A DNA stretch of 64,000 nt from Microbacterium terrae (GTDB lineage Bacteria > Actinomycetota > Actinomycetes > Actinomycetales > Microbacteriaceae). The number at the start of each line of letters is the position of its first letter. Position 1 is the first letter of the stretch. This document shows, in pieces, positions 32,092 to 40,822 of this stretch. The notes under the pieces were generated by a model. It was not told the DNA's origin. It saw nothing but the letters and a program-made list of their open reading frames with translations, and made no database searches. The position numbers were made by a program, and so were the translations under genes. The stretch lies in NCBI RefSeq assembly GCF_017831975.1, contig NZ_JAFDSS010000001.1, forward strand, positions 3,286,001-3,350,000, in the 5' to 3' direction.

Positions 32092-33105
32092 CTACGCGGG
32101 GCGCGGCGCCGCGACCGAGCCGCGCTCGACGAGCGCGACGCCCAGCGACACCGGGGCCCGCGGTCCCTCGTCGCGCTCGATCTCGTCGAGGATGATGCGC
32201 GCAGCTTCGGCGACCTTCGCCGGCATGTCCTGCGCGACGGTGGTGAGCCCGGGTGAGGTGTAGGCGCTGATGTCGAGGTTGTCGAAGCCGATGACCGAGA
32301 TGTCGTCGGGCACCCGTCCGCCCGCCTCGGCGATGCCCGCCATGATGCCGACGGCCATGACGTCGGCGGTGGCGAAGACGGCGGTCGCCTCCGGGTGGTC
32401 GCGCCGCAGCCGGAGCCCGAACTCGCGTCCGGCCTCGAAGGTCGTGTGCACCTGCTCGGTCTCGATCCGCACCGAGGCATCGGCGGCGGCGCAGGCGGAG
32501 CGGAAGCCCTCCCAGCGCTGGCCGACCACGCCCATCCCCTCGTACGGGGGTCGGGCGAAGATGATGTGGCGGTGCCCGGCGTCGGTCAGCCGGGCGCCGG
32601 CGAGCCAGCCGCCGCGGTGGTCGTCGGTGCGCACGCCGATCGTGCGCGGGTTCGCCGAGTAGCTGTCGAGCGCGACGAGCGGAACCTGATCGATGCGGAT
32701 GCGGTCGATGACGGCATCCGGGAACTCCACCAGGATCGCCCCGTCGAGCGACCACCCGCGGATCGCGTCGGGGATGTCGGTCTCGTGCTCGATGCCGCGC
32801 AGCAGCACGTGGTACCCGCGGTGGCGGAGGTGCTGCTCGACGCCGCCGATCACGGCGACGGTGTGGGGGCTGAGCAGCAGGCTGTTGTTCTCGCCGACGG
32901 GCACGAGGGCGGCGATGATGCGGGAGCGGGATGCCGCGAGGCTGCGGGCGGGCATGTTCGGCACGTAGCCGAGCCGGTCGGCGATCGACTGCACGCGCTC
33001 GATCGTCGCCTTCGACACGCGGGCGCTCTTGCCGTTCATGACGTTCGAGACGGTCATGACGCTGACGCCGGCCTCCTGGGCGATGTCGCTCAGCTTTACG
33101 GTCAC
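32092..33105 (-). CDS. LacI family transcriptional repressor of the alpha-glucoside locus
   Basis: A GTG at 33105 after GGAGG gives 337 residues. The N-terminal helix-turn-helix and hinge are VKLSDIAQEAGVSVMTVSNV, then KSARVSKATIERVQSIADRL and LGYVPNMPARSLA. The sugar-binding periplasmic-protein-like domain follows (PHTVAVIGGVEQHLRHRGYH, VIGFDNLDISAYTSPGLTTV). It is divergent from the GH13/ABC operon, and two copies of GTGTACCGMTAAAC lie in the gap. It is the probable sugar-responsive repressor. Confidence 0.92.
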   Translation of the reverse strand: MTVKLSDIAQEAGVSVMTVSNVMNGKSARVSKATIERVQSIADRLGYVPNMPARSLAASRSRIIAALVPVGENNSLLLSPHTVAVIGGVEQHLRHRGYHVLLRGIEHETDIPDAIRGWSLDGAILVEFPDAVIDRIRIDQVPLVALDSYSANPRTIGVRTDDHRGGWLAGARLTDAGHRHIIFARPPYEGMGVVGQRWEGFRSACAAADASVRIETEQVHTTFEAGREFGLRLRRDHPEATAVFATADVMAVGIMAGIAEAGGRVPDDISVIGFDNLDISAYTSPGLTTVAQDMPAKVAEAARIILDEIERDEGPRAPVSLGVALVERGSVAAPRPA

Positions 33106-33173
33106 AGATCCTCCGCGCACATCCTAGGCGCTCGTTCGACGGCCCGAATCGCTCCGCGAACGGGTCGTGGGAA

Positions 33174-33187
33174 GTGTACCGATAAAC
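33174..33187 (+). promoter_or_regulatory. LacI-type operator 1
   Basis: GTGTACCGATAAAC has the dyad GT-n-TA-n-CG-n-TA-n-AC with a central CG, typical of LacI-family operators. It lies 69 bp upstream of the regulator start, so it may serve autoregulation or DNA looping. Confidence 0.65.
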
Positions 33188-33223
33188 ACGCGCGATTCCA
33201 GAGGCGAATCTGCGTCGCGAGGA

Positions 33224-33253
33224 TTGACAGCCGCCGGATCGGTGTCTTATGGT
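33224..33253 (+). promoter_or_regulatory. Promoter of the alpha-glucoside operon
   Basis: TTGACA (33224-33229) and TATGGT (33248-33253) are 18 bp apart, a near-consensus sigma-70-type promoter reading into the glucosidase gene. Operator 2 begins 11 bp downstream of the -10. Confidence 0.65.
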
Positions 33254-33263
33254 CATCTCGCTG

Positions 33264-33277
33264 GTGTACCGCTAAAC
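33264..33277 (+). promoter_or_regulatory. LacI-type operator 2
   Basis: GTGTACCGCTAAAC differs from operator 1 at one base and covers the expected transcription start, the classic position for repression of the downstream operon. Confidence 0.7.
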
Positions 33278-33323
33278 CTTCGCGGAGCACCGAGCGCCTG
33301 CGGACGAAGGAGGCCGCGAGCGG

Positions 33324-35006
33324 ATGGTCGATGAGGATCTGGACGGCACGCCCCCGGTGGCGCGAGCAGAGGCGGGTGCCGCGCTCGGCACCCTGGCGGG
33401 CCCGTGGTGGCGCGATGCGGTGATCTACCAGATCTACCCGCGCAGCTTCGCCGACGGCAACGGCGACGGCACGGGTGACCTGGCCGGCGTGCGCGCACAC
33501 CTGCCGTACCTGCAGAGCCTCGGCGTCGATGCCATCTGGTTCACCCCCTGGTACGTGTCGCCGCTCGCCGACGGCGGGTACGACGTCGCCGACTACCGCG
33601 CCATCGACCCCGCGTTCGGCACTCTGGCCGACGCCGAGCAGCTGATCGCCGAGGCGCAGGCTCGCGGCATCCGCACGATCGTCGACGTCGTGCCCAACCA
33701 TGTCTCCGACCAGCACCGCTGGTTCCAGGAGGCGCTCGCCGCCGGGCCGGGATCCGCGGCGCGGGAGCGGTTCTGGTTCCGCCCCGGGCTCGGCGCGAAC
33801 GGCGACCAGCAGCCGACCGACTGGGTCTCGAGCTTCGGCGGTGACACCTGGACCCGCACGGTGAACGCCGACGGCACCCCGGGCGAGTGGTACCTCCACC
33901 TCTTCAGCCCCGAGCAGCCCGATCTCAACTGGGACAACCCAGACGTGCGGCGCGAGCACGAGGAGATCCTGCGGTTCTGGTTCGACCGCGGAGTCGCCGG
34001 CATCCGCATCGATTCCGCAGCCCTGCTCGTGAAGGACCCGGCACTCCCCCCGCTGCCCGCCGCTGCCGTCGCTCCCGGCGAGCACCCGCATCTCGATCGC
34101 GACGAGCTGCACGACATCTACCGCTCCTGGCGGTCGATCGCCGACGCCTACGACGAGCCGCGAGCGCTCGTCGGCGAGGTCTGGCTCGACGACGCGAAGC
34201 GGTTCGCGGCGTACCTGCGACCCGACGAGATGCACAGCGCCTTCAACTTCGACTTCATGACCCGGCCGTGGGATGCCGCCGAGCTGCGCGGCTCCATCGA
34301 GCGCACCCTGCGCGAGCACGCGCCGGTCGGCGCCCCCGCCACCTGGGTGCTCTCGAACCACGACATCACGCGGCCGGTCACGCGGTACGGGCGCGACGAC
34401 TCGGGGTTCGCCTTCGACCGCAAGCGCTTCGGCACGCCGACCGACCGCGACCTCGGCACCCGCCGCGCCCGCGCCGCGGCGCTGCTGACCGCCGCCCTCC
34501 CGGGGGCGCTCTACATCTACCAGGGCGACGAGCTGGGCCTCCCCGAGGTCGAGCTGCCGCGCCATGTGCTCGACGACCCGATGCACTACCGGTCGGGCGG
34601 TGTCGACCCCGGTCGCGACGGATGCCGCGTGCCGCTGCCCTGGTCGGGCCGGGCGGCGCCGTACGGGTTCGGCACCGCCGCGGACGCAGAGACCTGGCTG
34701 CCGCAGCCGCAGGACTGGGCCGACCTCACCGTCGCGGCCCAGCTGGACGACGAGGGGTCGATGCTCGCGCTGTACCGGTCCGCCCTCGCGCTGCGTCGCG
34801 CTCGCGCCGACTTCCACGCCGAGGGCCTGCAGTGGCTCGACCTCGGGCCCGGAGTGATCGCCTTCCGCCGCGGCGGCGGCACGGTCTCGATCACGAACTT
34901 CGGGCCGCCGATCGTGCTGCCCGAGCACCGCGGCATCCTTCTGAGCAGCATCCCGCTCGACGGCCGGCTGCTCCCCACAGACTCCACCGTGTGGATCGAC
35001 GAATGA
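33324..35006 (+). CDS. GH13 alpha-glucosidase (oligo-1,6-glucosidase type)
   Basis: The 560 residues start MVDEDLDGTPPV after GGAGG. GH13 signatures are WWRDAVIYQIYPRSFADGNG, DVVPNHVSDQH (region I), GIRIDSAALLVKD with nucleophile Asp230, ALVGEVWLDD with acid/base Glu285, and SNHDITRPVTRYG with Asp347. No signal peptide is present, so hydrolysis occurs inside the cell. It heads an operon with a sugar-binding lipoprotein and two permeases, giving uptake followed by cleavage of alpha-glucosides such as isomaltose, maltose, sucrose or trehalose. The exact sugar is not decided. Confidence 0.92.
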   Translation: MVDEDLDGTPPVARAEAGAALGTLAGPWWRDAVIYQIYPRSFADGNGDGTGDLAGVRAHLPYLQSLGVDAIWFTPWYVSPLADGGYDVADYRAIDPAFGTLADAEQLIAEAQARGIRTIVDVVPNHVSDQHRWFQEALAAGPGSAARERFWFRPGLGANGDQQPTDWVSSFGGDTWTRTVNADGTPGEWYLHLFSPEQPDLNWDNPDVRREHEEILRFWFDRGVAGIRIDSAALLVKDPALPPLPAAAVAPGEHPHLDRDELHDIYRSWRSIADAYDEPRALVGEVWLDDAKRFAAYLRPDEMHSAFNFDFMTRPWDAAELRGSIERTLREHAPVGAPATWVLSNHDITRPVTRYGRDDSGFAFDRKRFGTPTDRDLGTRRARAAALLTAALPGALYIYQGDELGLPEVELPRHVLDDPMHYRSGGVDPGRDGCRVPLPWSGRAAPYGFGTAADAETWLPQPQDWADLTVAAQLDDEGSMLALYRSALALRRARADFHAEGLQWLDLGPGVIAFRRGGGTVSITNFGPPIVLPEHRGILLSSIPLDGRLLPTDSTVWIDE

Positions 35007-35071
35007 TCCACAGGCACCCGGAGCGCGCCCCTCGGGCGCACACAATTGACACAGCACGAAAGGACCAGACA

Positions 35072-36439
35072 ATGAGGTCGAACATCACCCGTGCCGGTTT
35101 CGCCGGCATCGCACTGCTGTCGGCGGGGGCCCTGCTCGCCGGCTGCACGGGGGGCGGCGGCGAAGCCGAACCCGCGGACGGGACGGCGACGATCACGGTC
35201 GCGATCGACGCGGGACTCGAGCAGGAGGCCCGTGACAACTTCGACGCCCGCGTCGAGGAGTTCGAGAGCGACAACCCCGACATCACCGTCGAGGCCCAGG
35301 AGTACACCTGGACCGCGACCACCTTCACCGCCGACCTCGCCGGCGGCACCCTGCCCGACGTCTTCACGATCCCCTTCACCGACGGCCGAGGGCTGATCGC
35401 CGCCGAGCAGATCGCCGACATCAGCGCGCTCGTGGCCGACCTCCCCTACGCCGACCAGTTCAACCCGAACGTGGCACAGGCGGGTCAAGCCGAAGACGGC
35501 AGCCAATGGGCCATTCCGATCGCGGCGTACGGTCAGGGGCTCCACTACAACCGCACCCTCTTCGAGGCGGCGGGCCTCGACCCCGACGACCCGCCCACCA
35601 CGTGGGACGAGATCCGCGAGGCTGCGAAGGCGATCACGGATGCCACGGGCGAAGCCGGGTACGCCCAGATGACCTCGAGCAACACGGGCGGGTGGATCCT
35701 CACCACGGTCGCGAACGCGTTCGGCGGACGCACCGAGAGCGACGACGCGTCGGAGCCCACGATCGACTCCGACCCCGCGGTCGCCGAGGTGCTCCAGTAC
35801 CTGCACGACCTGCGGTGGGAAGACAACTCCATGGGGGCGAACTTCCTCTACGACTGGGGCACCATCAACCAGGACTTCGCCTCGGGCCGCATCGGCATGT
35901 ACGTCTCGGGCGGCGGCAACTACAGCAACCTCGTCACGCAGAACGCCCTCAATCCTGACGACTACGGGCTGAGCATCGTTCCGCTGCAGAGCGACGACCC
36001 GGGGCTGCTCGGTGGCGGCACGCTCGCGGCGGTCAGCCCGAACGCGAGCGAGGCCGAGCAGGCCGCGGCCGTGAAGTGGATCGACTTCTACTACCTCGCC
36101 AAGCTCGCCGACGAAGACACCGCCGTCGAGACGGCGGAGCTCGCGGCATCCCTCGACCAGCCGGTGGGCGCTCCCGAGCTGACCATCTTCGACGATGAGC
36201 TGTACGCGCAGTACCAGTCGTGGATCGCGCCGTTCGTCAACGTGCCGGTGGAGCAGATGGCTCCGTACACCGAGAACGTCGGCTCGCAGCCGCTCATCGC
36301 CGAGCCGCGCACGGCCACGCAGGACGTGTACGCCCTGCTCGACGTCGTGGTGCAGGCCGTGCTGACCGACGAGAATGCCGACATCGACCAGCTGCTGGCC
36401 GACGCTCAGGCGCAGGCCGAGGCGCTGTACGCCAAGTGA
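35072..36439 (+). CDS. ABC sugar transporter substrate-binding lipoprotein
   Basis: The 455 residues start at 35072 with an AAAGGA ribosome site. MRSNITRAGFAGIALL leads to a lipobox LLAGC with Cys25 as the lipidation site. A family-1 extracellular solute-binding fold follows (TWTATTFTADLAGGTLPDVF, LHYNRTLFEAAGLDPDDPPT, VSGGGNYSNLVTQNAL). It would capture oligosaccharide at the outer membrane face and pass it to the permeases encoded next. A strong hairpin separates it from them, which usually lets the binding protein be made in excess. Confidence 0.92.
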   Translation: MRSNITRAGFAGIALLSAGALLAGCTGGGGEAEPADGTATITVAIDAGLEQEARDNFDARVEEFESDNPDITVEAQEYTWTATTFTADLAGGTLPDVFTIPFTDGRGLIAAEQIADISALVADLPYADQFNPNVAQAGQAEDGSQWAIPIAAYGQGLHYNRTLFEAAGLDPDDPPTTWDEIREAAKAITDATGEAGYAQMTSSNTGGWILTTVANAFGGRTESDDASEPTIDSDPAVAEVLQYLHDLRWEDNSMGANFLYDWGTINQDFASGRIGMYVSGGGNYSNLVTQNALNPDDYGLSIVPLQSDDPGLLGGGTLAAVSPNASEAEQAAAVKWIDFYYLAKLADEDTAVETAELAASLDQPVGAPELTIFDDELYAQYQSWIAPFVNVPVEQMAPYTENVGSQPLIAEPRTATQDVYALLDVVVQAVLTDENADIDQLLADAQAQAEALYAK

Positions 36440-36447
36440 CACCGTGG

Positions 36448-36474
36448 TCCCGGGGGCGCACCGCGCCCCCGGGA
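36448..36474 (+). terminator. Strong intra-operon hairpin
   Basis: TCCCGGGGGCGC (36448-36459) and GCGCCCCCGGGA (36463-36474) form a perfect 12-bp stem with a 3-base loop, without a T run. Placed between the binding-protein and permease genes, it is probably a partial terminator or mRNA 3'-end stabiliser. Confidence 0.75.
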
Positions 36475-36509
36475 TCACCACCCCCTGACCCGGAAGCAAC
36501 GATGCACCG

Positions 36510-37496
36510 ATGACACAGCTCACCCCCTCGCGGGCGGCGCCGCCCGTGGCCGATGTCGCCGCGACGCTCGACTATGCCGTCGAACGCCCGCGCCGCCGCA
36601 AGCGCGCCGGCGTGCTCGGCTGGTTCCGCGGCGACGGACCCCACATCCTCGTCTTCCTGATCCCGCTGCTGTTCAGCTTCATCCTGTTCTCGTGGAAGCC
36701 GATCGCGGATGCCGCGATCATGGCCTTCCAGCACACCAACCTGGTCTCCCCCGCCGAGTGGGTCGGTCTCGACAACTTCGTGACGGTGTTCTCCGACCCG
36801 CTGCTCGGTGTCGCGGTGCGCAACACCCTCTACTTCGCCGCCCTCGCACTCGTGCTCGGGTACCCGATCCCGCTCCTCGTCGCGGTGCTGATGAGCGAGG
36901 TGCGCCGATCGCGCGGCCTGTTCAGCGCGCTCGCATACCTCCCGGTGGTGGTGCCGCCGGTGGTCGCGGCGCTGCTGTGGAAGTTCTTCTACGACGGGTC
37001 GCCCAACGGCGTGTTCAACACGATCCTCGGCTGGTTCGGCATCGGGCCGGTGCAGTGGCTGTCGGATCAGGCGATGGCGATGCCGTCGATCGTGCTCTTC
37101 GCCACCTGGTCGGCCGCGGGCGGCACGATCATCATCTACCTCGCCGCCCTCGTGGGCGTCGCGCCCGAGCTGTACGACGCCGCCGAGGTCGACGGCGCCG
37201 GGGTCTGGCGCAAGGTGTGGCACGTGACGGTGCCGCAGCTGCGCGGCATCCTCCTCGTCACGTTCATCCTGCAGATCATCGGCACCGCACAGGTGTTCCT
37301 CGAGCCGTTCCTCCTCACCGGCGGAGGCCCGGCCAACTCGACCATGACCATCCTCATGCTCATCTACAAGTACGCGTTCCAGTCGAGCCTCGGCGGCGAC
37401 TACGGTGCGGCGACGGCGCTGAGCCTCATGCTGGCTGCCGCGCTCGCGGTGTTCTCGGCGATCTACTTCCGCCTCACGAAGGGGTGGAGCAGCTGA
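36510..37496 (+). CDS. Carbohydrate ABC transporter permease, MalF-like
   Basis: This 328-residue protein has six membrane segments starting with PHILVFLIPLLFSFILFSW. The EAA loop DAAEVDGAGVWRKVWHVTVP contacts the ATPase. The long N-terminal cytoplasmic extension (about 40 residues) is basic before the first helix. It would pair with the permease encoded next, whose start overlaps its stop (TGATG), to form the membrane channel. Confidence 0.92.
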   Translation: MTQLTPSRAAPPVADVAATLDYAVERPRRRKRAGVLGWFRGDGPHILVFLIPLLFSFILFSWKPIADAAIMAFQHTNLVSPAEWVGLDNFVTVFSDPLLGVAVRNTLYFAALALVLGYPIPLLVAVLMSEVRRSRGLFSALAYLPVVVPPVVAALLWKFFYDGSPNGVFNTILGWFGIGPVQWLSDQAMAMPSIVLFATWSAAGGTIIIYLAALVGVAPELYDAAEVDGAGVWRKVWHVTVPQLRGILLVTFILQIIGTAQVFLEPFLLTGGGPANSTMTILMLIYKYAFQSSLGGDYGAATALSLMLAAALAVFSAIYFRLTKGWSS

Positions 37497-38464
37497 TGAC
37501 CGCCGTCGAGACCCCTGCTGCGAGCACTGCTCCCGGCTCCGCCCCGCTGTCGGAGCCGTCGCGTCGGCGACGGGAGCAGACGGATGCCGCGGACCGCGGC
37601 ATCCTCTCCCCTGCCGACTGGCGTCGGCGTCGCGTACGGTTCACCGCGCGCACCTCGCACCTCGTGCTGCTGGTGTCGCTCATCGTGGTGGGGCTCGGGC
37701 CGATCCTGTGGCTTGCGAAGTCGGCGATCACCCCGACGCAGGACACACTGCGGCAGCCGCTCGCGCTGTGGCCGAACGGCATGGACTGGGCGAACCTCGC
37801 CACGGCGTGGACGCGGGTCGAGATCTCGACCTACTTCGTCAACACGGTGATCCTCGCGCTCGGCGTGTGGGTGGTGCAGGTGATCGTCGCGACGACCGCC
37901 GGCTACGCGCTGTCGGTGCTGCGGCCGCGGTACGGCAAGGTGATCGTCGCGCTGGTGCTCGCGACGATGTTCGTGCCGAGCATCGTGCTGCTCGTGCCGC
38001 TCTATCTGACGATCGTCGATCCGCCGCTGCTGCAGCAGTCGCTCATCAACACGTTCTGGGCGGTGTGGCTGCCCGCCGGCGCGAACGCCTTCAACGTGCT
38101 GCTCGTCATGCGCTTCTTCGACTCGCTGCCCCGCGAGGTGTTCGAGGCCGCCCGCATGGACGGCGCCGGGCCGTACCGGATGTTCTGGTCGGTCGTGCTG
38201 CCGATGTCGAAGCCGATCATCGGCGTGGTGTCGGTGTTCGCGGTGATCGGTGCGTGGAAAGACTTCCTGTGGCCGATGCTCGTGCTGAAGGACCCGGCTC
38301 TGCAGCCGCTGTCGGTGCGCCTGCCGCAGCTGCAGCAGTTCATCGAGCTCGACGTCTTCCTCGCGGCGCTCGCGATCGCGACGATCATCCCGATCGTGCT
38401 GTTTCTGGTGTTCCAGCGCATGTTCCTCGGCGGCGTGGGGATGGGCGGCGCCGTCAAGGGCTGA
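37496..38464 (+). CDS. Carbohydrate ABC transporter permease, MalG-like
   Basis: The ATG at 37496 overlaps the preceding stop. The 322 residues have a 45-residue charged N-terminus, six membrane helices (HLVLLVSLIVVGLGPILWLA first) and the EAA loop FEAARMDGAGPYRMFWSVVL. It is the second half of the sugar channel. The operon ends here without an ATPase gene, so a shared MsiK-type ATPase encoded elsewhere must be assumed. Confidence 0.92.
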   Translation: MTAVETPAASTAPGSAPLSEPSRRRREQTDAADRGILSPADWRRRRVRFTARTSHLVLLVSLIVVGLGPILWLAKSAITPTQDTLRQPLALWPNGMDWANLATAWTRVEISTYFVNTVILALGVWVVQVIVATTAGYALSVLRPRYGKVIVALVLATMFVPSIVLLVPLYLTIVDPPLLQQSLINTFWAVWLPAGANAFNVLLVMRFFDSLPREVFEAARMDGAGPYRMFWSVVLPMSKPIIGVVSVFAVIGAWKDFLWPMLVLKDPALQPLSVRLPQLQQFIELDVFLAALAIATIIPIVLFLVFQRMFLGGVGMGGAVKG

Positions 38465-38513
38465 CGGATGCCGCGGCCCGGCCCTGCTACGTCGGCCGCG
38501 GCATCCGTCGCCG

Positions 38514-39206
38514 TCATCGCGAGGCGAGTGAGGCGAGTGCGGCGACGAGCGCGCGGGCTGTGGCGACGCTCGACTGCGGGTTCTGGCCGCTGACGAGCGC
38601 GCCGTCGGTGACGACTGTCGAGCTCCACGGCTCACGCGATTCGACGATCGCCCCGAGGTCGCGCAGGCGCGACTCGACGAGGTAGGGGCTGCGCTCGCCG
38701 AGGCCGCCCTGCATCTCTTCCGCGTCGGTGAACACCGCGAGGCGGGAGCCGGCGAACGCGAAGGAGCCGTCGGCGCGGATCGCGCTGAGCAGGCCGGCGG
38801 GCCCGTGGCACAGCACGCCCACGAGCGCGCCGCGATCGACCGCATCGACGAGCAGTCGCCCGAGGTCGACGTCGGCGACGAGGTCGACCATCGGCCCGTG
38901 CCCGCCGGGCAGTGCGATCGCGTCGAACTCTCCGACGGCGATGTCGCCGAGCGCCCGCGGGTGGGCGAGCACAGCGTCGATGCCAGCCAGGTAGGAGCCG
39001 AGCGATCGGTCGTCGCCGGCCATGCTCCCCGGGTCGACCGGCGGCCGCACGCCCCCGGGCGTGGCGATCGTCACCTCGTGCCCCGCCTCGACGAGGCCGC
39101 GGTGCAGCTCGACGAGCTCCTCCGCCCAGAACCCGGTCGGGTGCATCGTGCCGTCGGTCAGTTCGATCGCGTCCGCGCCCGTCACTGCCATCAGTACCCG
39201 TGCCAT
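38514..39206 (-). CDS. DJ-1/PfpI (Hsp31-like) family protein
   Basis: An ATG at 39206 preceded by GGGAGCAG gives 230 residues. GTMHPTGFWAEELVELHRGL, the acid region DAIALPGGHGPMVDL and the elbow GVLCHGPAGLL with its Cys match the same branch as the gene at 4835, but the sequences are clearly different. Known members are glyoxalase III or deglycase-like proteins. It is divergent from a LysR gene, which probably controls it. Confidence 0.87.
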   Translation of the reverse strand: MARVLMAVTGADAIELTDGTMHPTGFWAEELVELHRGLVEAGHEVTIATPGGVRPPVDPGSMAGDDRSLGSYLAGIDAVLAHPRALGDIAVGEFDAIALPGGHGPMVDLVADVDLGRLLVDAVDRGALVGVLCHGPAGLLSAIRADGSFAFAGSRLAVFTDAEEMQGGLGERSPYLVESRLRDLGAIVESREPWSSTVVTDGALVSGQNPQSSVATARALVAALASLASR

Positions 39207-39279
39207 GTCATCTGCTCCCTTCGCCGCGACCTGTTCGCGTCTGCGTGTCGACAACGCCTCGCCCATCGCCGTGATTTCA

Positions 39280-39299
39280 TATGTCGCAACCCGGCCATA
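39280..39299. promoter_or_regulatory. Possible LysR box between DJ-1 and LysR genes
   Basis: TATG (39280-39283) and CATA (39296-39299) form an inverted repeat 12 bp apart, fitting the loose T-N11-A layout of LysR-binding sites in the middle of the divergent gap. The arms are short, so this is tentative. Confidence 0.35.
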
Positions 39300-39322
39300 G
39301 ATTTTCCGATGGGAAGCCGTCG

Positions 39323-40240
39323 ATGCCCGATCTCGATCTGCTCCGCACCTTCATCGCGGTGCACCGCACCGGATCCATCAGTGCCGCCGCGGCGAGCCTC
39401 GGCGTCAGTCAGCCGTCGGTCAGTGAGCGCATCGCGAGGCTCGAAGCGGCGATCGGCGAGCCGCTGCTCGTGCGCTCGGCCCGGGGCGCGGCCCCGACGC
39501 CCGCGGGCGATCGCCTCGCTGCGCAGACAGCCGACGCCGTCGACCGGCTGAGCGCAGTGTGGTCGCAGCCGCGCGCGACGGTGCCCTCGGTCGTGCGGAT
39601 CGGCGGTGCGAGCGATGTCGTGGCGAGCAGGGTCATTCCGGCGCTCGCCGAGCTCGCCGCTGACGGGCCTGACGGCGCTGGCGGGCTGCGGCTCGAGTTC
39701 ACGCTCGGTCTCGCTCCTGATCTGCTCGCCGCGCTCGCGGACGGCGACCTCGACATCGTCGTCTCGTCGGTGCGGACGCCGCTGCGCGGCATCCGCTATC
39801 GCGGGCTCGTCGACGAGGAGTTCGTGCTCGTGGGGTCTCCGGCACTCGCGCGCACGATCGATCGTCGTCGTGCCGCCGAAGACACCGCTCGGGCACTCGT
39901 GCATCTTCCGCTCGTCGCATACGACACCGATCTGTCGATCGTGCGCCGGTACTGGCGGAGTCAGTTCGGCGATCGGCCGGCGAACCCCGTCGCCATGGTG
40001 GTGCCCGACCTGCGAGGCATCCTCGCGGCCGTCGTCGCCGGTGTCGGCATCTCTGCGCTGCCGCGCTACCTCGCCGACCCCGCCGTGGCCGCCGGCACCG
40101 TCGAGGTGCTGCATCGCCCCGACGAGGCGCCGATCAACACCCTGCACCTCGCCATTGCGGCAGGCGATGCCCCGACGGGCGTCGTGGGTCGCGTCATCGA
40201 TGCGCTCGTGGAGCGAGCCCGCGGGTGGGATGTGTTCTGA
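39323..40240 (+). CDS. LysR family transcriptional regulator
   Basis: From ATG 39323 (MPDLDLLRTFIAV), 305 residues carry the LysR winged helix (VHRTGSISAAAASLGVSQPS, VSERIARLEAAIGEPLLVRS) and a two-subdomain periplasmic-binding-like effector domain (SVVRIGGASDVVASRVIPAL, ILAAVVAGVGISALPRYLAD). An in-frame ATG 14 codons earlier is open but lies in the divergent promoter. It is divergent from the DJ-1 gene at 38514, its likely target. Confidence 0.9.
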   Translation: MPDLDLLRTFIAVHRTGSISAAAASLGVSQPSVSERIARLEAAIGEPLLVRSARGAAPTPAGDRLAAQTADAVDRLSAVWSQPRATVPSVVRIGGASDVVASRVIPALAELAADGPDGAGGLRLEFTLGLAPDLLAALADGDLDIVVSSVRTPLRGIRYRGLVDEEFVLVGSPALARTIDRRRAAEDTARALVHLPLVAYDTDLSIVRRYWRSQFGDRPANPVAMVVPDLRGILAAVVAGVGISALPRYLADPAVAAGTVEVLHRPDEAPINTLHLAIAAGDAPTGVVGRVIDALVERARGWDVF

Positions 40241-40310
40241 CGGCGGAAGTCGGCTTGCGAGCCTGGCGGTGTCAGTCGTCACTCGATGGGAGCTGTCCCC
40301 TCCCGCCTGG

Positions 40311-40388
40311 GCCACCGGGTCCACTCGAAGGCGGTTGCCCGCCTGCGCCGCCACCGGGTCCATCCGAAGGCGGTTGCTCGCATGTCGG
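40311..40388 (+). repeat. 39-bp tandem repeat, two copies
   Basis: Units at 40311-40349 and 40350-40388 share GCCACCGGGTCCA followed by AAGGCGGTTGC, differing at a few bases. They lie in the 582-bp gap downstream of the LysR and HNH genes. The gap has no gene I can support. Confidence 0.75.
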
Positions 40389-40480
40389 GCGCGTCTCTGG
40401 GACGGATCACTGAATCGATGGATTGCGTATGAGTCGTGGGGCGGCTCACGCCGTCGTGCGGGCTGCACAGTCGAGGATCG

Positions 40481-40578
40481 GCGCGGTCGGGTGTCGGCGC
40501 GAGCGAGCATCGGTGCGAGCCAGCGTTGGGCGCGGTCGGGTGTCGGCGCGAGCGAGCGTCGGCGCGAGCCAGCGTTGG
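40481..40578 (+). repeat. 49-bp tandem repeat, two copies, within a GC-rich repeat tract
   Basis: Units at 40481-40529 and 40530-40578 match at 47 of 49 positions. They consist of GCGCGGTCGGGTGTCGGCGC followed by GAGCGAGCRTCGG and CGAGCCAGCGTTGG. Further degenerate GCGAGCGTCGG copies continue to about 40740. The tract ends about 80 bp after the HNH gene's stop. Confidence 0.85.
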
Positions 40579-40822
40579 GCACGGGCGCGCGTAGGCTCGG
40601 CGGGTGTCGGCGCGGTCCACGGTCGGCGGCGGGCGAGCGTCGGGGCGAGCGAGCGTCGGGCGCGCGGGCGGGTGGGCGACGAAGGCAGGCGAGCGGGCGC
40701 CGAGGCGGGCGAGCGAGCTTCGGGCGCGGGCGAGCGTCGGTTGATCGTGCTTCAGCGCAGTCGAGCGGCAGCGCGATCGAGCGGCAGAGCGTCGGAAGTG
40801 GGTGAGCGCTGGAGTTCGCGCG

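Noticed and set aside
39606..40805. 399-codon plus-strand frame running from the LysR gene through the repeat gap
   Set aside because: The first half is a shadow of the LysR gene. The second half is Arg/Gly/Ala-rich repeat translation, with no start signal or conserved motif.
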